Below are positions 23,747 to 34,476 of a stretch of DNA of 64,000 bases, in pieces (position 1 is the first letter of the stretch; each line of letters begins with the position of its first letter). The notes under the pieces were generated by a model. The model worked only from the letters and a program-made list of their open reading frames with translations, had not been told where the DNA came from and ran no database searches. The DNA is from Saccharum officinarum (taxonomy: Eukaryota; Streptophyta; Magnoliopsida; Poales; Poaceae), in contig CM036154.1 in the NCBI GenBank assembly GCA_020631735.1, positions 124,001-188,000 of the forward strand, in the 5' to 3' direction. The translations under genes and the position numbers were made by a program.

Positions 23747-24370
23747 ATGTCGTACAATCTCCGTCGGGGTCGTGGCAATGAGGATGAGGAACAGCCACCC
23801 CCTCCGCCACCACCTACCCCGGCTGAGTTAATGCAGACCGTGGTCGAAGGGCAGCGCATGCTGGCAGATGCTATGCGCCAGCTTGCCAACCGGGAGGCTC
23901 GTCATGGCCGCCAGGGCCCAGAACCCAATCAGTACAGTGATTTCAAGGACTTTCTTGATACTAAGCCCCCGCTCTTTAAGGAGGCGGAGGAACCACTGCA
24001 AGCTGATGAGTGGTTGAACACTATTGAACAAAAGTTTCGTCTGCTTCGCTTGACTGATGAGCTAAAGACTGAATATGCTTCTCACCAACTACATGGTCCA
24101 GCGGGTATTTGGTGGAGCCACTATCGTTCCACACTGCCTGCAAATGTCCCTATTGCTTGGGACCAGTTCAAGGCCGCATTCCGTGGGAACTATATTCCTC
24201 CAGGTCTTATGGCTATCAAGCACACAGAATTTATGAGGCTGTCGCAGGGCAATAAAAGCTTGACTGAATATCTGCAATCTTCAACAACCTGGCAAGGTAT
24301 GCCACAGAGTTTGTGGATACCGATTCCAAGAAAATTGCTAGCTTTAAAAGAGGCCTCGGCCCAAAGCTGA
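23747..24370 (+). CDS. Gag, N-terminal and central part (element C)
   Basis: Structural protein of the retrotransposon particle. It starts [10 protein letters not shown] with a proline-rich stretch, followed by the conserved plant Ty3 Gag core ([17 protein letters not shown] helix region, then [12 protein letters not shown] and [18 protein letters not shown]). After SLTEYLQ (about 24276) the frame loses similarity and ends at 24370, while the expected Gag continuation lies in another frame from 24280. A single-base change therefore separates the halves. B's gag aligns along its length, so the break is an individual mutation or a sequencing error. The ATG lies directly after an acceptor-like ttgcag. 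Confidence 0.85.
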   Translation: MSYNLRRGRGNEDEEQPPPPPPPTPAELMQTVVEGQRMLADAMRQLANREARHGRQGPEPNQYSDFKDFLDTKPPLFKEAEEPLQADEWLNTIEQKFRLLRLTDELKTEYASHQLHGPAGIWWSHYRSTLPANVPIAWDQFKAAFRGNYIPPGLMAIKHTEFMRLSQGNKSLTEYLQSSTTWQGMPQSLWIPIPRKLLALKEASAQS

Positions 24371-27300
24371 TGAAGACTATGGGCACTAGCAAGTGCACTA
24401 CTTTCAATGAATTTATCAGTGATGCTCTGACTCAAGAGAACAATAATTCTATCTATGCTGCTTCTAAGAGCCGCAAGAGGGCACTTGAGGCAGGTGCTTC
24501 ACAGTCTCGAGCTCCAGCTGCCCCGAGGGCTCCTCCTCGCCCTCCTGCCACAAGTGCTAAGTTCCGTCCTCCGCAAAAGAAGGCGCCAGTGAAGACTGGG
24601 TTTCGCAAGGCATATACAGTGGCTCTGCCAAAGAGTAATTCGGGCCAAGGCAGCTCCAGTGTCCCTCCTAGCAACATGCCTTGCTGGAACTGCAACAAGC
24701 CAGGCCATTGGTCCAGGAACTGTCCTTACCCTAAGAAGAATGTCAACCAAGGTGGCCGTCAAGGGCACGCTCATTATAACAGTATTGAGGAAATTCCATC
24801 TGGTGAGGTTGTCACTGCTGGTAAGTTCCTAGTTGACCAACATCCTGCAGTGGTACTTTTTGATTCGGGTGCTTCGCATTCCTTTATCAGTCCTAAGTTT
24901 GCATCAGAGTTTGCACACAAATTGCATACTGTTGAAGGTGGGGGTTATTGTATTAGCGCAGCAAGTGGGAATATTTCCACAAATAAAGTAGTGGGGAATC
25001 TTGAGCTTGAGATAGAAGGGCGAAAGTACTCGCTTGCCTTAGTGGTTTTGCCGGGCTTAGGCATAGATGTTATCTTGGGCATGAATTGGATGAGTCAGAA
25101 TGGGGTACTCATTGATACATCCACTCGGGTAGTTATGCTCAGAGATCCTACAGATCAAAAGGGTTTTCTGGTACAACTTCCCAGAAAAGTTGATTTGTCT
25201 GGGGAAGTTCATGCTGTGCAAGCAAAGGCGTTGGCCGAAATTCCAGTAGTAAATGAGTTTCCGGACGTTTTTCCCGATGATTTGCCGGGGCTCCCTCCGG
25301 ATCGGGATGTGGAATTTAAAATTGAGTTGTTGCCTGGCACGGCTCCCATCTCTAGGAGACCTTATAGGATGCCTCCGAATGAGTTAGCTGAACTTAAGGT
25401 GCAATTGAATGAACTTTTGAAGAAGGGGTTGATTCGTCCTAGTTCGTCGCCGTGGGGATGTCCTGCTATCTTTGTAAAGAAGAAGGATCAGTCATTGCGA
25501 ATGTGCGTAGATTATAGACCTCTCAATGCAGTCACTGTCAAAAATAAGTACCCTCTACCACGTATCGACATCTTGTTCGATCAGTTGTCTAAAGCTAAAG
25601 TTTTCTCCAAGATCGATCTAAGATCTGGCTACCATCAAATTAAAATCCGCCCGGAAGATGTTCCAAAGACAGCCTTTTCTACCAGATACGGTCTTTATGA
25701 GTATCTTGTTATGTCTTTCGGCTTGACAAATGCCCCCGCACACTTCATGTACTTGATGAATTCGGTGTTTATGCCCGAATTGGACAAGTTTGTGGTGGTA
25801 TTTATTGATGACATCCTGATATATTCTGTAAATGAGGAAGATCACGCTGAACATCTGCGTATAGTCCTCACAAGACTGCGTGAACATCAACTATATGCAA
25901 AGTTCAGTAAGTGCGAATTCTGGCTTCGAGAAGTACCTTTCCTTGGGCATGTGTTGTCCGATGGAGGAATTATGGTGGACCCCGCCAAGGTACAAGAAGT
26001 ACTGAACTGGAAGGCTCCTATCTCGGTTCACGAGGTTCGGAGTTTTCTTGGTTTGGCTGGCTATTATCGTCGCTTCATCCCGGATTTCTCCAAAATAGCC
26101 AAGCCAATGACTCGGTTGCTACAAAAAGACACCAGGTTTGTCTGGACTCCTGAGTGTGATGCGGCTTTTCACCAACTGCGAACCCTCCTAACCTCAGCTC
26201 CGGTTTTGGCACAACCGGATATCGAGAAACCATTTGATGTTTATTGTGATGCCTCAGGCATAGGTTTGGGAGGTGTTCTGATGCAGGAAGGCCGAGTAAT
26301 TGCATATACCTCTCGACAACTTCGGAAGCATGAGGCGAATTATCCAACGCATGACTTAGAACTCGCCGCAGTTGTTCATGCTTTGAAAGCCTGGCGGCAC
26401 TATCTGTTGGGCAATGTTTGCAATATCTACACAGACCACAAAAGCCTCAAATACATCTTCACCCAACCCGAGTTAAATATGCGTCAAAGAAGATGGCTCG
26501 AGTTGATTAAGGATTATAACCTTCAAGTGCACTATCATCCTGGCAAGGCAAATGTGGTTGCGGATGCTTTAAGCCGTAAGTCTCATTGCCATTCCCTAGT
26601 TGAAACTGATTTTCATCGATCTCGCCTTCTACATCCAGCAGTCTTGTACAACATCACTGTCAGTTGTACTCTCAAAAGCAGAATTATTGAGCTCCAAAAG
26701 ACTGACACTGGTATATTCCACATCAAGCGTAAGATGAAAGAGCAAGAAACTACACAGTTCAGGGTAGATGAAGAGGGTGTACTATGGTTCAAGGATAGGT
26801 TAGTTGTGCCTAAGGACCGAGAGCTTAGAAATGATATTATGTCTGAAGCACACTCCTCTAAGTTGTCCATCCATCCTGGTAGCAATAAGATGTATTATGA
26901 TTTGAAGCCATACTATTGGTGGACCAAAATGCGGAAGGAGATAGCTGCATATGTGGCTAGGTGTGACACCTGCTGTAGAGTTAAAGCTGTGCATATGAAA
27001 GCTGGGTTGCTTCAACCACTTTCTATCCCAGGTTGGAAATGGGAAGAGATAAGTATGGATTTCATTGTCGGACTTCCTCCTACTGTCAAAAATCATAACT
27101 CCATCTGGGTAATTGTGGATCGTTTGACCAAATCAGCTCACTTCATTCCAGTTAGAGTGGACTATCGTCCCACTGACTATGCTGAGTTGTACTTCAATCA
27201 GATAGTCCGGCTCCATGGGATACCTCGTACTATCATATCTGACCGTGGTCCCCAGTTCACTGCTCGCTTTTGGGAGCACTTGCATCACCTTCTGGGAACC

Positions 27301-28152
27301 AAGTTAGTGAGAAGCTCTGCTTATCACCCCCAGACGTCAGGACAGACGGAACGGGTTAACCAAATCTTGGAAGATCTATTGCGGGCATGTGTAATATCAT
27401 CCAAGGGTTCTTGGGAAAAATGGTTACCTCTAGCCGAATTCTCGTACAATAATAGTTACCAAGAGAGTATTAAGATGGCCCCATTCGAAGCTTTGTACGG
27501 TCGTAAGTGTAGAACCCCACTAAACTGGGTAGAAGCTGGTGAAAGGAGGTATTATGGTATTGATTTTGTTCATGAAGCTGAGGAACAAGTCCGTACCATC
27601 CAAAAACATATGGCTGCAGCCCAAGCTAGACAGAAAAGTTATGCTGATCGTCGTAGAAAACCGCTCGAGTTTGAAGTTGGAGACTTCGTTTATCTGAAAG
27701 TTTCTCCAATGAAGAGTGTCCAACGTTTTGGTGTTAAGCGGAAACTTGCGCCAAGATACGTGGGTCCTTTCCAAATCATAGGCAAGAGTGGAGCTGTTGC
27801 GTATAAAATCCAGTTACCTCCAGAAATGAGTGCCATATTCAACGTCTTCCATGTATCACAGCTCAAAAAGTGTCTTCGAGTTCCTGAGGAAAGAGTCCCT
27901 TTAGGAGATATCAGGCTGGAATCCGATTTAACTTACGAAGAAAAGCCAGTCCGAGTGATCGATACTCAGGAACGAGTGACTAGAAGCAAAGTGGTTAAGT
28001 GGTATAAAGTAATGTGGAGTAATCAGGGTAGTGAAAGTGACGCTACATGGGAACGGGAGGACTATTTGCGGGATGGTTATAAGGAATTCTATGAAAAATG
28101 GTACGCTTTCCAAATCTCGGGACGAGATTTTTATAAGAGGGGAGGGCTGTAA
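24280..28152 (+). CDS. Gag C-terminus plus complete Pol (element C)
   Basis: One uninterrupted frame of 1290 residues; 24280 is where the frame resumes after the gag shift, and the first Met is at 24313. Order: Gag end with zinc knuckle [14 protein letters not shown] (24682-24723), protease DSGASHS (D at 24862), reverse transcriptase with FIDDIL (about 25801-25820), RNase H ([11 protein letters not shown], later YTDHKS), integrase with HHCC zinc site, catalytic D (27058), D (27241), E (27349), the GPF motif and a C-terminal chromodomain (about 27930-28095; [18 protein letters not shown]). All catalytic residues are present. The last codons overlap the polypurine tract, and the TAA stop (28150-28152) lies in the first bases of the LTR. 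Apart from the gag shift the element looks able to code for everything it needs. Confidence 0.95.
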   Translation, partial: FNNLARYATEFVDTDSKKIASFKRGLGPKLMKTMGTSKCTTFNEFISDALTQENNNSIYAASKSRKRALEAGASQSRAPAAPRAPPRPPATSAKFRPPQKKAPVKTGFRKAYTVALPKSNSGQGSSSVPPSNMPCWNCNKPGHWSRNCPYPKKNVNQGGRQGHAHYNSIEEIPSGEVVTAGKFLVDQHPAVVLFDSGASHSFISPKFASEFAHKLHTVEGGGYCISAASGNISTNKVVGNLELEIEGRKYSLALVVLPGLGIDVILGMNWMSQNGVLIDTSTRVVMLRDPTDQKGFLVQLPRKVDLSGEVHAVQAKALAEIPVVNEFPDVFPDDLPGLPPDRDVEFKIELLPGTAPISRRPYRMPPNELAELKVQLNELLKKGLIRPSSSPWGCPAIFVKKKDQSLRMCVDYRPLNAVTVKNKYPLPRIDILFDQLSKAKVFSKIDLRSGYHQIKIRPEDVPKTAFSTRYGLYEYLVMSFGLTNAPAHFMYLMNSVFMPELDKFVVVFIDDILIYSVNEEDHAEHLRIVLTRLREHQLYAKFSKCEFWLREVPFLGHVLSDGGIMVDPAKVQEVLNWKAPISVHEVRSFLGLAGYYRRFIPDFSKIAKPMTRLLQKDTRFVWTPECDAAFHQLRTLLTSAPVLAQPDIEKPFDVYCDASGIGLGGVLMQEGRVIAYTSRQLRKHEANYPTHDLELAAVVHALKAWRHYLLGNVCNIYTDHKSLKYIFTQPELNMRQRRWLELIKDYNLQVHYHPGKANVVADALSRKSHCHSLVETDFHRSRLLHPAVLYNITVSCTLKSRIIELQKTDTGIFHIKRKMKEQETTQFRVDEEGVLWFKDRLVVPKDRELRNDIMSEAHSSKLSIHPGSNKMYYDLKPYYWWTKMRKEIAAYVARCDTCCRVKAVHMKAGLLQPLSIPGWKWEEISMDFIVGLPPTVKNHNSIWVIVDRLTKSAHFIPVRVDYRPTDYAELYFNQIVRLHGIPRTIISDRGPQFTARFWEHLHHLLGTKLVRSSAYHPQTSGQTERVNQILEDLLRACVISSKGSWEKWLPLAEFSYNNSYQESIKMAPFEALYGRKCRTPLNWVEAGERRYYGIDFVHEAEEQVRTIQKHMAAAQARQKSYADRRRKPLEFEVGDFVYLKVSPMKSVQRFGVKRKLAPRYVGPFQIIGKSGAVAYKIQLPPEMSAIFNVFHVSQLKKCLRVPEERVPLGDIRLESDLTYEEKPVRVIDTQERVTRSKVVKWYKVMWSNQGSESDATWEREDYLRDGYKEFYEKWYAFQISGRDFYKRGGL
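28130..28147 (+). other. Polypurine tract of element C
   Basis: The purine-rich tataagaggggagggc directly precedes the 3' LTR. It is also translated as the last residues of Pol (YKRGG). Confidence 0.8.
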
Positions 28153-31100
28153 CACCTCAGGTGTTTAGCTCCATAATTGCATTGCATTGCATGAGCATAA
28201 GCATGCATCATTTCATGTTATTTCATATGGTTGCAACAAATGTGATGTTGTTTTGAAGTTTTGTTTGACTCATATCATGTGACACTAGGGAGTTGGGTAA
28301 CAAAAAGGTAGAGTAGCTAATTATATCTCACAACACCTTAGTTATACTTAGGGTCACTCATGGAGCAAGGTTCATGTTGACCAAAATCACCAAAATGCCC
28401 TCCAAGGTGTAGTTGACCACCATTGAGCCCTGGGATGCTCTAGTTTGACCAATTAAAAAGTCTAGCTTAGAGACCTTGCATGGAGGAGCACCCTTAAGCA
28501 AAGTTGTAGAGAATTTCATAAGGAACAAAAGTTCTAATATGGCCATCTCATGAAAATGATCAGAACATGCTCAAAAATGGCCCACAAGTCAGTATTAGAG
28601 GCTGTTTTGGGACTTAGCAATTTTGGCTAAGTGTGAAGCTGAAAACCGTTTCACTGTACCTCACTTTGGTAACTTGTAACTCACCAACTAGGCCGAACCA
28701 GTCCTTGAGCCAATTGACAAAGTTGTTGTCCACCCATAGCTCTACAACATTGTCAATATCACCATCACCTAGTTCTAATTGGTTTTGGAGTTGTGGTGTC
28801 TTGAAAATAGGGTTTCAGTCGGTTTCACTGACTGAAAATACGTTTCAGTTTCCAAGTACACCACTTTGGAGCGTTGTAGTTTCAAATCCAAACCGAATCT
28901 GTTCTTGAGCAAATTAGCAAAGTTGTAGCCCTCATGAAGCCCTACAATTTTGATGTTATCACCTTCTCCTAACTCGAACCGGTTTGGGAGATAATCATCG
29001 TTTAACTTTCGCTGTCAGTCGGCTCGATGGATACTAAAACGGAAAGTTCAGACGCTACACTGCTCGGGCGATTCAGAACTCGGTGGCCACGTGTATGCCA
29101 CGCGTCGACGGCCGGCTGACCGCACTGGCCACGCGCCGTGCGCATTCTGGCGTCGCAGCCGCGTCTTGAAGCCACCCTGCGCCTGCCGACACCCTCACCC
29201 GCTCCAGTTCGCCTTTCTTCTCCTCCACCGCGCGCTACGCCAAGCAAGCAGCCGCTCCACCATTGCCGCCGTGAGCTTCGGCAAGCTCACCGTCGCACCC
29301 CGTCCTCCAAATCCCGTCCACCGCTCCACCTGAATCCCCTCTACCTCCTCCACCCGTGGCTTGACCGGATTGTGTCGAGGTGAGGGCAAATTTCGGTTTC
29401 CGCCACCGTGAGTCCTCGCCGGCGCACTGTCCGCACGGCGGCTCACCATGGTCAGATCCCTACGGTCACCATCCAGTCTCCCCGCTAAGTGTTCTGGGTT
29501 CCGAGGTGGGTAGAGCAGCCTAGGTGATGACGCTACCGGGCGGGATGGCCGGTACACGTCGGAACACCGTCGTGCGCTGCCGCGCCATGGCCGCCGGTGC
29601 GGTGCTCACGCGGCCAGCGGCACTCACTCCACCTCTGTCTTCTTCCTTGGCATGGAGAGGTCCGCCATGTCCTCAGGAAGCCGTAGTACACCTCACTTAG
29701 GTCCCTGGTCCCCGGAGCTCGCCGGACCGCCGCCGGGTGCCGTCTCCGAGCCGCGGCCGCCATGGCCGTCGTAGCTAGGGTGGGATAGGGTCAGCAAAGC
29801 TGGGTTTGGTTGATGCGGAAAGTCACTGGGAAACCATCGGTGATCTTCCCGTCACCGGAGACGCCGTCATCGGCGAGCTAGAGCTCGATGGAGTCGCGGC
29901 CGTCTCCTCCCCTCCGCTCTTCTCTCTATGACCTGCGGGCCCGCGCTGTCAGCCCGCGCGCGCGCGGGCGGGATGGCCGAGCAGGCCGCGCGTGCGTCGC
30001 GGGCCGCGCCACTCATGCTGGGCCGCGCTGTCGGGTCGGCCGGCCCAGTGGTTCCGTTTTGTTTTATTTGAAAATTCAGTTTCTGTATTATTTTACAGAT
30101 TTGAATTATGTTTGTGATTTTCTTATCTAGGGTTTTGTAGATCCAAAAATTGTGATCCAAATTTTGTTGGGTTCCAAATAAAGTGTAGGATCTAGGAAAA
30201 ATATCAAATGCTTATGGGATGTTTAGTTTTCTAGATATTTAAATAGGTCTTTGAAATGTGTTTTAAATCACATGCAAACTTGTTTAAATTATATCTCGAG
30301 TTTCAGTGTTCCAAAAATTATGAAATTTGGTGGGTAGACTAATTTATACTTGCTCTAGCTCTGGTAAAAATTTGGGCAGTAGTACTTAAGTACTTTTTTA
30401 AGTTATAATGCTATCTTGTTATTTTAGGAAATACTTAAATGAATTTTTGTAATTTTTCTACATGTGCAATGTTCATATAACTTTTTGGAGAATGTATTGG
30501 TACCCTAGAGTGTCTAAGAAAATTAGGAAATCTGTTGTTTGACACTTTTTACTATGCCTTGTTATTTATACAAAAATCAGCCTTTTTTTGGCTTGGGAAT
30601 TTTGTGTAGGAAGTTCCTATGAATAGATTTAGTTCAAATTTTTACAGTAGCCTCTTTTTGGGTCAGAGAGTCTCCTGTAATTTTTGTAAAATATTAGGAG
30701 TAGTTTACATATATGTTTGAAATTCCACTTAATTACTTAAGTAAATTAAGAAATGAATTTAAATAAATATTCTAGGTGGGCACACCTTACTTTCTGGTGT
30801 TTTTGTGACCTTTGTGAACTTGTAGTAGTATTAGTTTGGTCTTAGAGAATGTTTGCCACATAAATAATTATTTAATCTTTGCAATTCTAGGTTTTCTGGA
30901 CAGCTGGTAGTATCTTTGGGTTTGACCCTTAATAAAAGTGGTTGCTGGAAAACTTGTAAATACCAAAGTTGGAGTAAACTTGATAAATTAGCTTGTGTCA
31001 AAATTTGGGAGCATTTGGCTTAGTAGTTTAGGAGTTATTGCTGTTTTAAGTGACAGTCCAGAATTAACTGCTCTCTGTTGGGGAGGACAGATTCTGGAAC

Positions 31101-33182
31101 TTTGGAATTTCGACTAGGTAAACTTTGGAATTTAGTGTTGTGGTCTGAAAACATTTTGTGATACATTTCTTAAGCTTTCCAGATTGTCTTAGATCATATC
31201 TTTTGGATTTGGGAATCTCCAGTTATGTTAGAAACAAGTAGCTGCTGTCCATAATGTCTTACCGTGATATTTTGGGTTAGATGTGGTAACCTAAATAATG
31301 TCACTCTTGTGTTGTTAGGTGTTAGGGCCTTAACCGAAGATGAACAACTATATCTTAGGTTGGGTAGATTAGGTAAGTACTTCTCCACCGGAGAAGAGAT
31401 TTGCACGTACTGATAAAGTAACTTGATTAGATTATTATATTTTATTTCTGAAATGCATTTCATTCCGAGCATGTTGCACCATTATGCACCCATGATATTT
31501 ATTGTGCACTCATGCAATAGGTGTTCCGGAGGGGGTAACTCTCCTCGAATTCGAGCCTGTGATTCCGGAGGAAATCCAGGACCAGCCGGAGCAGCTAGAG
31601 GAACCAACCGGCGACGAAGCTCCTGCCGAAGATCTACCTGAGTGTCCTGATCACCGGCCTTCGACCTTTCTGAAAGGCAAGCCCCGGTGCATGCTGAACC
31701 TACTGATTTATAAATTAATCTTGAGTACTTTTAATTGTTTACTGCATTAAGTTGTAGGAGTTATATGAAAACACTTGTTGCATTATACCTGTCCTTGTCC
31801 AGATATCGTACTTAATCCTATATTAGGTTCAGGCACGTGTCAATGCTTAGCCCTGCTTAGTACGGTAGAAGTCGGGTGATTTTCGGTCATCCGCGAGATG
31901 TAGGAAGGAGTCACGAGTGGCTTTATGGCTATCGTGGATGGAACCATGCTTAAAAATGAAATTGAGACCGGGCGGAAGTTCGATAGTACAGCCGCAAGAT
32001 ACTTCACGTCTTGGGTGTGGAGCTATGCCCGTCTGAGTCGTTTAAGGACCGATTCGCTGTACGTCCTTGAGTTATGTTGAACGCAGTCTAACACTTAGTT
32101 GGCCGGATAAGTCGTTCCGACCGCGAAGCCGAGTAATGTGGTTCAGGCCGGGAATCGAATGGTAGGTTGCTTCTTGGAGGAGAGAAAGGATGTGCTTGGG
32201 GACATTGGCGTGAGACCAAGGGGGGGTTAGAGTCCCTATCACCTGGCAGAGTGTCGCCCTTGGGGTCACGACATTATTCGGACCCACGATTTCTGAATCA
32301 TATGAAACGGTGGCCTGTGCGACCCTGGCAGGGGTCTGCACGGTGAGTGTTAGAAATACCCCTCCAGCTGGATAGGAATTCGATTCGAATCGCCGTCGCT
32401 CTCGGTTAGTGAGCACTTGACTTGAGCAGCGCAACGTAGATCTCATTAAATGAACCGGTGGTTAAGGGAATGATACAATGTTGCCACAATTCATACCTGC
32501 TCTGGATATAATGATGATAATTGTTTGATTATAATCAAGTGCATGTTTAGTACAGGTGCTAAGATAGATGACAGGTAAATGCTAAAAATAACTGCTAGTA
32601 CAGGTTATAAGAGTCTCAATTACTTATGCCTTTATGCAAAAATGTGATGTCAGCTAGCCTCTTGAGAAAGCCTTGCATAATCCTTGGTGTCATCTTATTT
32701 CTGGTTTTCGACGGGTAAGTCTAGCTGAGTACATTCCAGTACTCAGGGTTTATTCCCTCCTGTTGCAGATGATATGCTCTACCAAGGCTTCTGCAAAAAT
32801 TGTCTCCACCCTGCGGGTGACGAAGACTAGATCACTTGGGCGTGATCATCTTTTATGTACTTTCCTGATGCTTTTGTGGGATGTGATCAACAAGACTGGC
32901 AGTAGTTAAACAACTGGTGTGTGTTTGCTTTCGCTACTTTTATAAACTTGGTTTGTAATAATTGCGACTCCGTGTGTGTAAACTTATTTCAGAACTACTT
33001 GTGAAATGTAACGTATGATGTTGTATGTTGAATGATGCGATCCTGGTTGTAAGCAAGTTGGTTTGAAATCCTTCGTGGTTTTGATTGACTACCGGGATTA
33101 TATGGGCTCAAGTTCGAAAATTTGAACACTTCGGTGCTTGTTTTTGTACTTGTGCTCTTATAATTTGGTCGGTTCTGTTACA
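28148..33182 (+). repeat. 3' LTR of element C (5035 bp)
   Basis: Near-identical to 16685-21718 with scattered substitutions and short indels. It holds the same acidic exon-like segment (31521-31676) and hairpin module (32715-32768). It is followed by GGTAT, the second copy of the target-site duplication. Confidence 0.96.
32715..32768 (+). other. Intron-like hairpin module, 3' LTR of C
   Basis: Same 54-bp module as at 21250-21303, unchanged between the LTR copies. Confidence 0.55.
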
Positions 33183-33380
33183 GGTATCGGTGAAATCCAC
33201 ATAAGTGGTTTCCCCTCCATTGTTACGGCCTCGACGGCCCTGATTTCTATTCTGATTCTGATTCTGAGCCAACAAGGTAGTGGCATTAACCAGTGCGGTA
33301 ATAGCTTCTGCCAAGGTGGGTGGAAACGGTGGGGGATTCGGAGGATTGTCCCTTTCTTGGGAAGTTCCATTACCGTCCAT
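33183..33380 (-). pseudogene. Element B gag, N-terminal part split by element C
   Basis: The frame starts at the ATG at 33380 (MDGNGTSQERDNPPNPPPFP) and runs into the GGTAT site at 33183-33187, where C is inserted. The codons resume in frame at 16684. The start is preceded on the minus strand by an acceptor-like gtacaacag. The N-terminus is Pro- and Asn/Gln-rich like that of C but diverged in sequence. Confidence 0.8.
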
Positions 33381-33572
33381 CTGTTGTACATAAACTATAT
33401 TTATTTACATCGCTTTATTGAATTAAAAAGCAGTTAGTACAGTACTTGTATACACACACAACTTATCTTACATTATTTCATTACAAACTTGCTCTCAAGC
33501 AAGAAACTACCCACTAAGGTTCTTAGAAAGCAGGAAAGACTACTATATTACACAACCATCCATGTCGACACT
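33381..33572 (-). other. Spacer between ORF1 and gag of element B
   Basis: 192 bp, no coding frame recognised. It is much shorter than the matching 663-bp spacer in C. It ends (minus strand) at an acceptor-like site directly before the gag ATG. Confidence 0.45.
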
Positions 33573-34091
33573 TCACTCCTCATCATCATCGCTGATCACG
33601 ATCACTCCATCCTCATTCTCTGGAGCACTTGCACTAGTGACATGACTCGCATCATCCCCACTTTCCATCATGGGTTCATCTTCTTCTGGATCTTCTTCCT
33701 CATTGTCCTCTCCATCAGGAACAATCACGGCACCGACATCATCTTCTACTGCCTAGGGCTGATGATTGGGATTCATCAGACCATTTAGCCTATGGACTTC
33801 CTCATGCAGATCTGTGTTGTACTGCTCTAGGTGTGTCACATAAAGCTCCAACTCACGAACACGAGCCCTAGCTTCTGTCTCCTTTTCCAAAGACTCCTTC
33901 TGGAACTGTTTCCAAAAACGCATGTTGCGCTTCAGTCGCTCCACTTCTGATGTAAGCCTTGCAACCTCTGATTCCGAATCCGGGTTCGGATTACGGCTAC
34001 TGCTTGCTCCATCACCTCTGGCGGCCAACTGATGACGCGGCACTCCTTGCAGACCCGTTTTCTTGCGAGGAGTCGTCTTCACACGTGCCAT
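33573..34091 (-). pseudogene. ORF1 of element B: diverged H3-tail-like protein with one stop codon
   Basis: The frame begins MARVKTTPRKKTGLQGVPRH and continues QLAAR. Compared with the H3 tail it keeps A1, R2, K4, T6, R8, K9 and T11, and shares PRHQLA with ORF1 of C. A coiled coil follows, ending YNTDLHEEVHRLNGLMNP, closely matching C. A TAG at 33753-33755 interrupts the frame. Beyond it the same frame stays open to TGA at 33573-33575 and encodes a Glu/Asp-rich tail ending ISDDDEE. The intact ancestor would have been about 172 residues with the same three-part plan as C. On the minus strand the ATG follows an acceptor-like gctatagG. Confidence 0.75.
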
Positions 34092-34476
34092 CCTATAGCA
34101 AGATAGAATTAGGACGATAAGAACAGATAGGGGGATCTGAAGGTTAGCATGAATAGGATTTGAACCTTACTTAACCCAAACCACTTTAAAGGGAAGGTAG
34201 CTTAAGCAGGTTAATTAAACATGATGCATGCATCGCACTTACGATCTAACAGAAAGATTTAAGTAACACATGCAATCTTTATAACATAAGGCACTATACA
34301 TGATACTTCACTACGAAGCTTTCAAATATGAGCTAAGGAAAACTATAGAATAGATTAAGATAAGCAAAAGCAATTTGGACCCAAAATATCAGTATTAAGT
34401 TTGTTTGACCCAAATCATTTTGAAGTTTTGCAAGGTAATACTACAATAACCCGAGTGATTATGCTCTGGTACCAGC
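34092..34476 (-). other. Primer-binding site and 5' leader of element B
   Basis: On the minus strand TGGTACCAGAGCATAATC (34457-34474) lies 2 bp after the LTR end and fits initiator tRNA-Met priming. The rest of the leader is non-coding and ends in a pyrimidine-rich tract before ORF1. Confidence 0.75.

Larger units (their letters stand above)
16685..33182 (+). mobile_element. Element C: full-length, recent chromodomain-type Ty3 retrotransposon
   Basis: C is 16498 bp: 5' LTR 16685-21718, primer-binding site from 21721, H3-tail-like ORF1 22490-23083, gag 23747-24370, gag end plus pol 24280-28152, polypurine tract, 3' LTR 28148-33182, duplication GGTAT on both sides. By eye the two 5.03-kb LTRs differ at roughly one position per hundred, so insertion was recent. 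The pol frame is uninterrupted. The only coding defect seen is a one-base frame change inside gag at 24271-24285. Element B lies on both sides in the opposite orientation. Confidence 0.96.

Noticed and set aside
24271..24370. Programmed frameshift in C's Gag
   Set aside because: No slippery site, and the shift falls in the middle of Gag before the zinc knuckle, while B's gag aligns in one frame at this point.
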